64,000 nt of DNA from Novosphingobium sp. IK01 (GTDB taxonomy: Bacteria > Pseudomonadota > Alphaproteobacteria > Sphingomonadales > Sphingomonadaceae): NCBI RefSeq assembly GCF_033242265.1, contig NZ_BTFW01000001.1:2532501-2596500 (forward strand), in the 5' to 3' direction. How positions within the stretch are numbered: position 1 is the stretch's first letter; the number at the start of each line of letters is the position of its first letter. The translations under genes were made by a program, and so were the position numbers. Shown piece after piece: positions 38,698-47,264 of this stretch. A model generated the notes under the pieces. That model was not told the origin of the DNA. It saw only the letters and a program-made list of their open reading frames with translations, and made no database searches.

Positions 38698-41103
38698 GTG
38701 ACATTCAAGAGGGCCATTCTCGCCATGCCGCTTCCGGCTGTGGCGCTGTTCCATGCCGGCATCGCGATGGCTGCTGATGCAGCACCTGCCGCTGCGGCAG
38801 ACGCTGCCTCCGAAGCTGCTCCCGAAGCCGCCCAGGGCTCGCGTCTCGACGAAATCGTCGTGACCGCCACCAAGCGTGAAACCAACCTTCAGAAGACGCC
38901 GGTCGCCATTTCGGTGATCGACGACAAGATCATCGCTGATCGTCACATCCAGAGCCTGCTCGACCTGGCCGATGGTGGCGTCCCCTCGCTGCGCGTGGCC
39001 ACCTTCGAAGCCCGCCAGTCGGCGCTGACCATCGGTATCCGCGGCATCGTGCCCTTCGACCAGAACCAGACCGCCCGCGACAGCGGCGTTGGTGTCTACA
39101 TCGACGGCGTCTACCTCGCCCGTTCGCAGGGCCTGAACGCCGCCCTGTTCGACGTGCAGCGCATCGAAGTTCTCAAGGGGCCGCAGGGCACCCTGTTCGG
39201 CCGCAACACCGAAGGCGGCGCGCTTTCGATCGTGACGCGCGACCCGAGCGGCGTGTTCGGTGGCCGCGTGACCGCCGGCGTTGGCAACTACGGCAGCCAC
39301 AACGTCGAAGGCCACATCGACCTTCCCGAATTCCACAACATCTCGATCAAGATCGACGGTGTGCACCAGCACCAGGATCCCACCGTGCTCAACCCGCTCG
39401 CGGGGCAGGCTGGCTGGAACCAGTACAACCGCACCGGTGGCCGCGTTTCGGCCAAGTGGGCGCCGATCCCGGCGTTCTCGGCCATCCTGACCTATGACAA
39501 GGCCAAGGACGAGAACACCCCGAACTACAGCCAGCTGATCAACTACAACCCCAAGAACCTGCCGGTTGCCACGCTGGCCCAGATCGCGGCCAACGGCAAC
39601 AAGCTGCCCTCGGGCATGATCGCGCCGCTTTCGCCGCTGGTGGTGGTGAGCGGGGGTGACCGCATGCGCGTGGCCGACATCGGCGTGCCGCAGCAGCCCA
39701 GCGTCGACCGCACCGAAGGCACCTCGCTGCGCATGCACTACCAGCTTGCGCCGCACCTCGACTTGCGCTCGATCACCGCGTGGCGCACCGTCTCGACCGA
39801 CCAGTGGGACAACTCGGGCGGCGCCCACCGCACCGTGTTCCTGCCCAACACCAACTTCAGCCGCTACAGCCTTTCCTACCTGAACCAGCGCCAGTTCAGC
39901 CAGGAACTCCAGCTGGTCGGCAGCTTCCCGCAGTTCGACTACGTTCTGGGTGGCTACTACTTCAACGAACGCGCCCAGGAACAGGCCTCGACGCCTTCGT
40001 CGAACCGCTGGAACGGGGACGGCACCGGCTACACGATCAACAGCGAAACGGTCGTCGGTCCGGTCACTTCGGGCAACCAGGGCTGGGCGATTGGCCAGCA
40101 GTTCCTCCAGCGCGCCAGCGTGGCCTATGCCAAGAGCTATGCCGCGTTCGGTCAGGTCACTTTCACGCCTGACTTCCTGGCCGACAAGTTCCACCTCACC
40201 GTCGGTGGCCGCTACACCAGTGATCGCCGCCACGGCACGCTCTACCTGGTTCAGGGCAAGGCCTCGAACTTCCTGTTCCGCGAGAACGTGAGCCGCTTCG
40301 ACCCGCTGTTCGTGGCTGCCGTCGATGTGACCGACACCGTCAACGTCTACGCCAAGTACTCGACCGGCTACCGCGCCGGTGGCGCCAACGACCGCTCGCA
40401 GACGTTCAGCTCGTTCGGGCCCGAAGTGGTGCGTTCGTATGAAATCGGCAGCAAGATGGACCTCTTCGACCATCACGTCCGCCTGAACCTGGCCGGCTAC
40501 ATGATGGATCGCCGTGGCACCCAGACCGACTTCGACAACGTCGACATCAACCCGGCCAGCCCGACCTACAACCTCCACACCGAAGAAACCCGCAACGCGC
40601 CCGGCACGTCGCGCATCCGCGGTGTGGAAGCCGATATCACCGTGCGCCCGGTCGCCGGCCTGACGCTGGCGGGCTCGTATGCCTATACCTACACGCACAT
40701 TCCGGCGACGGCGAACCCGTTCCTGAACAACGCGCTCTATCAGGTCTACACCGTCTATACGCCTGAGAACGCGGCTTCGGGCTCGATCGACTATGCCCTG
40801 CCGATCGGTCATGAAGGGGCCGAGGCGCGCCTGCACCTCGACGCCAACTATGCCTCGTCGCAGTACAGCTTCCAGAACGAACCGGTGAAGACCGACTCGA
40901 GCTTCGTGGTCAATGGCCGCATCTCGCTCGCTTCGGTGCCGATGAAGGGCGACACCAAGGCCACCTTCGGCTTCTGGGTGCGCAACCTGTTCGACACCAC
41001 CTACATCTACCGTCGTTCGGCGGCGAACGCCTCGTCGCTGGGTGATTATGGCAACTTCAACCCGCCGCGTACGTTCGGTGGCGAAGTCCAGATCTCGTTC
41101 TGA
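38698..41103 (+). CDS. TonB-dependent outer-membrane receptor, substrate unknown
   Basis: An 801-residue receptor. The start is GTG at 38698, after the strong site GGAGGG at 38685-38690. The signal peptide (ALFHAGIAMA) is followed by an alanine-rich linker, the TonB box LDEIVVTATKRE and a plug with GVYIDGVYLARSQG and EVLKGPQGTLFGRNTEGG. The barrel ends GGEVQISF with a terminal phenylalanine. Codon choice is strongly biased toward C-ending codons compared with neighbours, a sign of high expression. The plug resembles sphingomonad receptors for organic nutrients. There is no linked enzyme or regulator to tell the cargo. Confidence 0.92.
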   Translation: MTFKRAILAMPLPAVALFHAGIAMAADAAPAAAADAASEAAPEAAQGSRLDEIVVTATKRETNLQKTPVAISVIDDKIIADRHIQSLLDLADGGVPSLRVATFEARQSALTIGIRGIVPFDQNQTARDSGVGVYIDGVYLARSQGLNAALFDVQRIEVLKGPQGTLFGRNTEGGALSIVTRDPSGVFGGRVTAGVGNYGSHNVEGHIDLPEFHNISIKIDGVHQHQDPTVLNPLAGQAGWNQYNRTGGRVSAKWAPIPAFSAILTYDKAKDENTPNYSQLINYNPKNLPVATLAQIAANGNKLPSGMIAPLSPLVVVSGGDRMRVADIGVPQQPSVDRTEGTSLRMHYQLAPHLDLRSITAWRTVSTDQWDNSGGAHRTVFLPNTNFSRYSLSYLNQRQFSQELQLVGSFPQFDYVLGGYYFNERAQEQASTPSSNRWNGDGTGYTINSETVVGPVTSGNQGWAIGQQFLQRASVAYAKSYAAFGQVTFTPDFLADKFHLTVGGRYTSDRRHGTLYLVQGKASNFLFRENVSRFDPLFVAAVDVTDTVNVYAKYSTGYRAGGANDRSQTFSSFGPEVVRSYEIGSKMDLFDHHVRLNLAGYMMDRRGTQTDFDNVDINPASPTYNLHTEETRNAPGTSRIRGVEADITVRPVAGLTLAGSYAYTYTHIPATANPFLNNALYQVYTVYTPENAASGSIDYALPIGHEGAEARLHLDANYASSQYSFQNEPVKTDSSFVVNGRISLASVPMKGDTKATFGFWVRNLFDTTYIYRRSAANASSLGDYGNFNPPRTFGGEVQISF

Positions 41104-41135
41104 TCCTTACGCGGGTTTCCACCCTGCATCCTGGC

Positions 41136-41168
41136 GGGCCGTCTCTTTGGGAGGCGGCCCGTTTTTTT
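41136..41168 (+). terminator. Intrinsic terminator of the second receptor gene
   Basis: GGGCCGTCTC (41136-41145) pairs with GAGGCGGCCC (41151-41160) with one wobble, followed by G and seven T. Confidence 0.9.
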
Positions 41169-41454
41169 GCGTGGAGTGCGCACAGGCCGGGCGACCATGG
41201 CCAAACGGTAATGTTTTGATCACGCCCGAGGAAGCCGGTCTTGCGTAGACCGCTTTCGACGGTGGGCGACCCTGGATCCGTGACGTGACGGTCCCCTGTT
41301 TCGGTTCCGCCAAGTGCTGCCCACCGTCACCCCTGTTTCTTGTGTTAACTTCAAGTCTGTACCTGCCGCCCCCTACGCCCGAGGCGTCCGCCCCTCTTCC
41401 CTGATCGCATCTGATCTGCCAGAGGTCCGCGCACCGAGAGGCGCCCTGTCGACC
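41169..41454 (+). other. Leader region of the fused polysaccharide enzyme gene
   Basis: No separate gene is seen. GACGGTGGGC (41258-41267) is the exact complement of GCCCACCGTC (41319-41328), enclosing 51 bases, and CGGTCT-TGCGT-AGACCG forms a small hairpin near 41235-41251. These could be a structured leader. The open frame extends back to a GTG at 41314, but that part looks untranslated. Confidence 0.45.
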
Positions 41455-44400
41455 ATGCAGGGTCGGACAATGCAGGGCCGGACCATGCAGCCGGGATCTT
41501 TGGCCGTGTCACGCCCTATCTTTTTCGACCCCACCGGGCGCCGCCGTCGCTGGACGCGGCGCCTTGCTTTTGCTGTTCTGGCGGTTCTCGTCGCGATGTG
41601 CGTGGTCTTTGCGACCACGCTGGCGACCATCGTCCCGCGCGAACCGCTGGCGTTCGCGCAGGAGCGCCTCGCGCCGCTGCCGCTCAAGAGCCAGGTCAGC
41701 CGCCTGTCGCATCGCCTTGCCGCGCTGCTCGGGCGCCGGGCGGTCCTGCGTGGCGGTCAGCAGGCGGCCCCGATCACCATCGGTTTCTATCAGGCCGAAA
41801 GCGACGAGAGCGCGGGTGCGTTGCTGCGCCATGTCGGCCAGCTCGACTGGGTGGCCCCCACGCTGATGACCATCGACCATGGCGGGCACCTGACGGTGAC
41901 CGACGATGCGCCCCTGCGCCGTATCGTGGCCGGGTCGATCCATCGCCCGCTTGTCGTGCCCGTGCTCCAGAACGTGAGCCCGAGCGGCTGGGATGGCGCG
42001 GGCACGGCCAGCGTGCTGGCCAATCCGGCGCGCCGCGCGGGGCTGGTCAAGGCCATCGACGCCGCGCTCGATACCTCGGGCGATGCCGGGGTGATGATCG
42101 ACTTTGAAAACCTGCCCGATGCAGGCCTGCCCGCGCTGCGCCAGTTTGCCGCCGATCTTCATGCGCGCCTTGCCCCCAAGCACCGGCTGGTGGCGATCAC
42201 CCTGCCGGTCGACAACCCGGCCTGGAGCCCGCGCGTCTTTGCCGCCGTGACCGACAAGGTCGTGCTGATGGCCTATGACGAACACTGGCAGGGCGGGGAG
42301 GCCGGACCGATCGCCTCGAACGGCTGGTTCGTCGACCATGTCACCGACGCGCTCAAGGGCGTGGCGCCGGGCAAGGTGGTGGTGGCGCTGGGCAACTATG
42401 CCTACGACTGGCACCAGGGCCATGCCGACGCGCTGACCGTCGAAGAAGCCTGGCTGGCTGCCCACGACAGCGGCACGGCGCCCGCGTGGGACAAGGCCAG
42501 CGGCAACACCGGCTTTGCCTATACCGACGATGCCGATGCCGACGCGGGCACCCCCGCGATCCGCCACGACGTGTGGATGATGGATGCGGCCACCAGCTGG
42601 AACCAGATGCAGATGCTGCGCCATCTGGGCGTGGGATCGGTCGCGCTGTGGCGGCTGGGCTCCGAAGACCCCGGCTTCTGGGACGTGCTCAAGGCCTGGC
42701 ACGGCGGCGCACAGACCCCGCCCGACCTTTCGCGGATCACCCAGAGCAGCAATGTCGATGTCGAGGGCAATGGCGAGATCCTGCGCATCGATTCGACCCC
42801 CACCGCCGGCACGCGCAGCCTGGTCACCGACCGGCGCACCGGGCTGGGCCTGAGCATCGTCACCGACGAACACTATGCCAGCCTGCCCACGCCCTATGTC
42901 GTGCGGCGGACCGGCGACCGGCCCAAGCTTGTGGCGCTGACCTTCGACGACGGCCCCGATCCGACGTGGACGCCCCAGATTCTGGCCATCCTCGAAAAGT
43001 ATCATGTTCCGGGCACGTTCTTCGTCATCGGCGAGAACGGGGTGGGCAATCGCGGCCTGTTGCGGCGCATGGTCGCCGATGGCGACGAGATCGGCAACCA
43101 CAGCTACACCCATCCCAACATGGCCAACAGCACGCCGACCGGCATCAAGCTGGAGCTGAACGCCACCCAGCGCCTGATCGAGGCCTATACCGGCCGTTCG
43201 ACCCGCCTGTTCCGCGCGCCCTATTTCGGTGACGCCGAGCCGACCACCGCCGACGAGCTCGACCCCGCGCTGGTCGCCCAGAAGCAGGGCTATACCATCG
43301 TCGGGCTCCATGCCGATCCGGGCGACTGGATGCGCCGCCCGGCCGATCAGGTCGTGCAGATCGCGGTCAGTGCCATCGAGAACAGCAATGCCGACCGCAC
43401 GGCCAATGTCATCCTGCTTCACGATGGCGGGGGCGAGCGGTCGCAGACGGTGGCCGCGCTGCCCCGGATCATCGAGCAGTTGCAGGCCAAGGGCTATCGC
43501 TTCGTGCCGGTCTCGACGCTGGCAGGGATGCGCCGCGACGATGTCATGCCCGAAGTCAGCGGCTGGGATCTGGTCGCCGTGCGCGCCGACATCGGCATCT
43601 TCGCGGTCCTGGCCGCAGCCCTTTCGACGCTCAACTGGACGTTCTTCTTCGCCATCGCGCTGGGCACCTTGCGCGCGGTCGGCCTGACCGGGCTGGCGCT
43701 GTTCCCGCAGCGGCGCAAGGATCTGCCGTGGATCAACCGGGCGGCCGATCTGCCCCCCTATCTTCCGCGCGTGACGGTGATCATCCCGGCCTACAACGAG
43801 GAGCGCGTGATCGAGGCTTCGGTCCACCGCATCCTGGCCAGTGATTATCCCGAACTCGACGTGATTGTCGCCGACGACGGCTCGAAGGACCGCACGAGCG
43901 CCATCGTCGCGCAGGCCTTCGGACAGGAGCCGCGCGTGCGGCTGATGACCCTGACCAACGGGGGCAAGGCCAGCGCGCTCAACCGCGCCCTTGCCGCTGC
44001 CGACGGGGAAATCATCGTCGCCCTCGACGCCGATACCCAGTTCGAGCCGCAGACCATCGGCAAGCTCGTGCGCTGGTTCGAGAAGCCCGAAATCGGCGCG
44101 GTGGCGGGCAATGCCAAAGTCGGCAACCGGGTCAACCTCGTCACCCGCTGGCAGGCGGTCGAATATGTGACCGCGCAGAACATCGAACGCCGCGCGCTCA
44201 CCCGCTTCGACGCGATCATGGTCGTGCCCGGCGCGGTGGGGGCATGGCGCCGCGAGGCGCTTAATGACGTGGGCGGCTACCCGGAAGACACGCTGGCCGA
44301 GGATCAGGACCTGACCATCGCGATCCAGCGCGAAGGCTGGAAGATCGCCTACGACGAGGACGCCGTGGCCTGGACCGAGGCCCCAGAAACCCTGCGCGCG

Positions 44401-44913
44401 CTGGGCAAGCAGCGTTTCCGCTGGGCCTTCGGCACGCTTCAGTGCCTGTGGAAGCACCGGGTGATCATGGCCCGCCAGCGCCCCTCGGGCCTTGCCTTCG
44501 TGGGCATGCCGCAGGCCTGGCTGTTCCAGATCGCCTTTGCCATCGCCTCGCCGCTGATCGATCTGGCGCTGGGCATCTCGATTGTGGGCACCATCGTGCG
44601 CGTGCTCCAGCACGGCTGGGCCCAGACCGAGACGGATGTCTTGCGCATGGGCGCCTACTGGCTGGGCTTCACCCTGATCGATCTGGCCTGCGGCCTCGTC
44701 GCCTTCCGCCTCGACGTGCGCGAAAAGCGGTTGCCCGCACTGCTCCTGCTCAGCCAGCGCTTCGTCTATCGCCAGCTCATGTACGGCGTGGTCATCCGCG
44801 CCGTGAGCGCGGCGCTGGCAGGCCTTGGCATCGGCTGGGGCAAGCTCGAACGCACCGGCCGCGTGAGCACGCCGGGCGCCGGAGCGGGGACGGGCGGGCG
44901 TCCGGGCGCCTGA
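41455..44913 (+). CDS. GH18-like hydrolase / CE4 polysaccharide deacetylase / GT2 synthase fusion
   Basis: About 1152 residues in three enzyme modules, counted from 41455. A basic N-terminus and one membrane helix (about 35-57) lead into a GH18-like domain with catalytic Glu218 in MIDFENL. A NodB-type deacetylase follows, with TFDDGPD (D498, D499), HSYTH and RAPYFG. After two membrane segments, a family 2 glycosyltransferase has the DAD motif at 858-860, ED in AEDQDLTIAI and QRFRW from Q986, then further helices. The first two domains should be periplasmic and the GT2 domain cytoplasmic. Family knowledge suggests synthesis and trimming of an N-acetylglucosamine polymer, like PgaC plus PgaB. 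Starts at 41470, 41485 or GTG 41506 are equally possible. Confidence 0.88.
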   Translation: MQGRTMQGRTMQPGSLAVSRPIFFDPTGRRRRWTRRLAFAVLAVLVAMCVVFATTLATIVPREPLAFAQERLAPLPLKSQVSRLSHRLAALLGRRAVLRGGQQAAPITIGFYQAESDESAGALLRHVGQLDWVAPTLMTIDHGGHLTVTDDAPLRRIVAGSIHRPLVVPVLQNVSPSGWDGAGTASVLANPARRAGLVKAIDAALDTSGDAGVMIDFENLPDAGLPALRQFAADLHARLAPKHRLVAITLPVDNPAWSPRVFAAVTDKVVLMAYDEHWQGGEAGPIASNGWFVDHVTDALKGVAPGKVVVALGNYAYDWHQGHADALTVEEAWLAAHDSGTAPAWDKASGNTGFAYTDDADADAGTPAIRHDVWMMDAATSWNQMQMLRHLGVGSVALWRLGSEDPGFWDVLKAWHGGAQTPPDLSRITQSSNVDVEGNGEILRIDSTPTAGTRSLVTDRRTGLGLSIVTDEHYASLPTPYVVRRTGDRPKLVALTFDDGPDPTWTPQILAILEKYHVPGTFFVIGENGVGNRGLLRRMVADGDEIGNHSYTHPNMANSTPTGIKLELNATQRLIEAYTGRSTRLFRAPYFGDAEPTTADELDPALVAQKQGYTIVGLHADPGDWMRRPADQVVQIAVSAIENSNADRTANVILLHDGGGERSQTVAALPRIIEQLQAKGYRFVPVSTLAGMRRDDVMPEVSGWDLVAVRADIGIFAVLAAALSTLNWTFFFAIALGTLRAVGLTGLALFPQRRKDLPWINRAADLPPYLPRVTVIIPAYNEERVIEASVHRILASDYPELDVIVADDGSKDRTSAIVAQAFGQEPRVRLMTLTNGGKASALNRALAAADGEIIVALDADTQFEPQTIGKLVRWFEKPEIGAVAGNAKVGNRVNLVTRWQAVEYVTAQNIERRALTRFDAIMVVPGAVGAWRREALNDVGGYPEDTLAEDQDLTIAIQREGWKIAYDEDAVAWTEAPETLRALGKQRFRWAFGTLQCLWKHRVIMARQRPSGLAFVGMPQAWLFQIAFAIASPLIDLALGISIVGTIVRVLQHGWAQTETDVLRMGAYWLGFTLIDLACGLVAFRLDVREKRLPALLLLSQRFVYRQLMYGVVIRAVSAALAGLGIGWGKLERTGRVSTPGAGAGTGGRPGA

Positions 44914-44919
44914 TCGGGC

Positions 44920-44940
44920 GCCCCCGACCATTCAGGGGGC
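44920..44940. terminator. GC hairpin in convergent gap
   Basis: GCCCCC pairs with GGGGGC across 9 bases between the fusion gene and the chemotaxis receptor gene. There is no T tract on either side, so its role as a terminator is uncertain. Confidence 0.35.
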
Positions 44941-44953
44941 CGCTCAGGGCCGG

Positions 44954-46690
44954 TCAGGCGGCCTGCTGCACAGGCGCACAAAAGCGCGAGTCCGTCGTGC
45001 CGAGGTCAAATTTCTCCACCTCGCTGCGCAGCATCGAGGCATTGCGGGCCATGCTGACACAGGCCGCAGTGGCTTCCTCGGCCATGGCGGTGTTGTGCTG
45101 GGTGGTCTGTTCCAGCCCCTGCATGGCGCGGTTGATCTGGTCGACGCTGGCGGCCTGGCGCTGCGAACTCTCGGAAATGGAGATCACCAGCGTCCCCAGC
45201 TCCTCCACCTGATCCGAGATATGGCCCAGCCGGTTCTCGACATTGGCGACCAGCCCCACCCCGGACTGCACTTGTGCCACCGAGGTCATGATCTGGGTTT
45301 CCACGTCCTTGGCGGCACGGGCGCTGCGCAGGGCCAGCGCGCGCACTTCGTCTGCCACCACGGCAAATCCGCGCCCGGCTTCGCCCGCACGGGCGGCCTC
45401 GACCCCGGCGTTCAGCGCCAGCAGGTTGGTCTGGAAGGCAATCCCGTCGATCAGCGCGATGATCTGGCGGATGTTTTCCGAGGACTGGGCGATGGTCTTC
45501 ATCGCTTCGACCGCCTGTTCCATCACGATGCCCGATTCCTGAACTGCCGTGACGGTGCTTTCCACCAGCGATCCGGCATTGGCCGCGCTTTGGGCGGCCA
45601 TGCGCACTTCTCGCGTCACATCGGCCAGATCGCGCGCGGTGCGTTCCAGTGCGGCAGCTTCCTGTTCGGTGCGCTGGGCCAGATCGACCGAGCCATCGCG
45701 GATGCCGGTAGCGGCCTCGGTAATGGCGGCGGTGTTGCTGTGCACCACGCCCAGCGCCGTGTTGAGCCCCTCGACCGCGCGGTTGTAATGGTCGAGCAGC
45801 ACGGAATAGGCGGGCGGGATGTAATGCATCCGGGCTCCCAGATTGCCATTGGCCAGCGCATGCAGGTGCTGGCCCACGGTGTCGATGGCGGTGTGCAGGT
45901 CATGCTCTGCCGTCTTTTGCGCGATGGCGGCCTGGCGAAACACCTCCAGTGCCTGGGACATGCCGCCGATTTCGTCCTGCCGGTCCAGATTGGGGACCGG
46001 GCTTTGCGTGTCACCCCCGGCCAGCCCGGCCATGCGCCGGGTCAGGTCCTCGATCGGGGTGGCAACGCTGGCGGCGATGCGGCGCGATACCAGCAGCACG
46101 CCGCCGATAATCGCGATGGCCAGCACGGCCAGCAGCCCTGTCTGCCTGAGCAGGGCATCGCGGATGTCGTCCTTGTAAACGCCCGTGCCGATCAGCACGT
46201 TCCATGGCGCAAATCCGCGGACATAGCTGATCTTCGGCGCGCCCCTGGTGCCATCGGGCTTGTCCCAGTGGTATTCGACAAAGCCCGCCCCCCTGGCTTT
46301 GACCACTGCGATCATGTCGGCGAACATGCGGTTCCCGTTGCTGTCGGTCAGCGAACGGACATCGGTGCCTTCCAGTGCGGGCTTGAGCGGGTGCATGGCC
46401 ATCCGGCCATCAAGATCGGTGACCCAGAAATAGTCGCTCGTGTTGAAGCGCAGCGTGCGGATGGCTTCCAGCGCCTGGTGCCGGGCGGCCTCGTGGCTCA
46501 GCGTGCCTTGCTGTTCCAGCTTCTGGTAATGGCCCAATATTCCATACGCGGTTTCCACCGTATGCTTGGTAGAATCGGCAATATCCTTTTCCATGATCAT
46601 GCCCAGCGTCCAGATGCTGAAGCAGGAAATGAAAATCAGGCTGATCCCTGACAGGATCGTCAGGCCGTTCATTTTGCGCCGAATGCTCAC
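44954..46690 (-). CDS. Methyl-accepting chemotaxis protein
   Basis: A 578-residue membrane receptor. The first helix (LTILSGISLIFISCFSIWTL) and the second near residue 190 (LLAVLAIAIIGGVLLV) flank a periplasmic single-Cache domain (TSDYFWVTDLDGRMAMHP, read near 85-102; GTGVYKDD near its end). A HAMP domain follows. The cytoplasmic signalling tip is NLLALNAGVEAARAGEAGRG, the CheA/CheW contact. The C-terminus lacks an obvious NWETF pentapeptide. The Cache type often binds small organic acids. No other chemotaxis gene is present here. Confidence 0.94.
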   Translation of the reverse strand: MSIRRKMNGLTILSGISLIFISCFSIWTLGMIMEKDIADSTKHTVETAYGILGHYQKLEQQGTLSHEAARHQALEAIRTLRFNTSDYFWVTDLDGRMAMHPLKPALEGTDVRSLTDSNGNRMFADMIAVVKARGAGFVEYHWDKPDGTRGAPKISYVRGFAPWNVLIGTGVYKDDIRDALLRQTGLLAVLAIAIIGGVLLVSRRIAASVATPIEDLTRRMAGLAGGDTQSPVPNLDRQDEIGGMSQALEVFRQAAIAQKTAEHDLHTAIDTVGQHLHALANGNLGARMHYIPPAYSVLLDHYNRAVEGLNTALGVVHSNTAAITEAATGIRDGSVDLAQRTEQEAAALERTARDLADVTREVRMAAQSAANAGSLVESTVTAVQESGIVMEQAVEAMKTIAQSSENIRQIIALIDGIAFQTNLLALNAGVEAARAGEAGRGFAVVADEVRALALRSARAAKDVETQIMTSVAQVQSGVGLVANVENRLGHISDQVEELGTLVISISESSQRQAASVDQINRAMQGLEQTTQHNTAMAEEATAACVSMARNASMLRSEVEKFDLGTTDSRFCAPVQQAA

Positions 46691-47045
46691 TGACCATTCT
46701 CGATGCTATGGGTTCAGGAGCCCGATCCGAAATACGGCGGCGGGTTGGCGAGGGGGCATCACCATGGCAAGGCTGAGCCGGGCGATGCCGCAGTCATCGT
46801 GGCGAACCGCTGTTGCCGTGGTGGCCCAAAAGACCTGCCAGACCGCCTCTTCCGAAGGTTCGGACCAGGCTTCAGCGCGGGCATAGAACCGCAGCATAAA
46901 GCTTTGTGCCATTGCCTTATAAGCGCATTTACATAGGCCGCGCAGTTGGGCCGGTGATATTCCAAGTGGGGGAAGGCTGCCGGAAGAGCTGGGTGCAGCC
47001 AGCGCCGATTTCTACAGGGGAGGATGCGGCAGGTGGCGCCAGAGA
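46691..47045. other. Intergenic region before the chemotaxis receptor
   Basis: About 355 bases with only short overlapping frames on both strands, none with a ribosome site or a recognisable domain. I see no convincing gene, repeat or terminator. The promoter of the receptor must lie here on the minus strand. Confidence 0.4.
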
Positions 47046-47119
47046 TGGAGCGGGTAGCGGGAATCGAACCCGCATAACTAGCTTGGAAGGCTAGGGCTTT
47101 ACCACTAAGCTATACCCGC
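47046..47119 (-). tRNA. tRNA-Gly (TCC)
   Basis: A 74-nt cloverleaf with encoded CCA. The acceptor GCGGGTA pairs with TACCCGC, the anticodon stem CTAGC/GCTAG encloses CTTCCAA, and the T arm GCGGG-TTCGATT-CCCGC is complete. Confidence 0.95.
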
Positions 47120-47230
47120 CCGCTGGCTCTGCGCTTGCCACGGGGCGGGCGGGCTCGTCAACCTCTCATGTTTGCGAAAAGATGTGGATGGCGCAGGCGT
47201 GCCATGGCGGCTCTTGTCGCCCAAAAATGA

Positions 47231-47249
47231 TTGCTATACAACATAGCAA
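47231..47249 (+). promoter_or_regulatory. Palindromic operator, MarR-type, before the acyl-CoA synthetase
   Basis: TTGCTAT-ACAAC-ATAGCAA has perfect 7-bp arms and lies 15 bases before the start codon. Its size, AT-rich arms and position fit a repressor site of the MarR class. No regulator gene is adjacent. Confidence 0.6.
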
Positions 47250-47264
47250 AACACGGAGGATGTC

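Noticed and set aside
36211..40836. A 1541-codon open frame on the minus strand across both TonB receptors
   Set aside because: It is antisense to two well-supported genes, has a His/Arg/Ala/Gly-rich composition typical of GC-rich shadows, shows no domain and has no ribosome site.
41169..41454. A c-di-GMP riboswitch before the fusion gene
   Set aside because: The conserved GEMM core could not be found; only an unassigned inverted repeat is seen.
41509..44931. A 1140-codon minus-strand frame opposite the fusion gene
   Set aside because: The composition is that of a complementary-strand shadow. The plus strand holds three intact enzyme domains.
46691..47045. Small genes in the gap before the chemotaxis receptor
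   Set aside because: Frames overlap on both strands, lack ribosome sites and show no domain or helix pattern.
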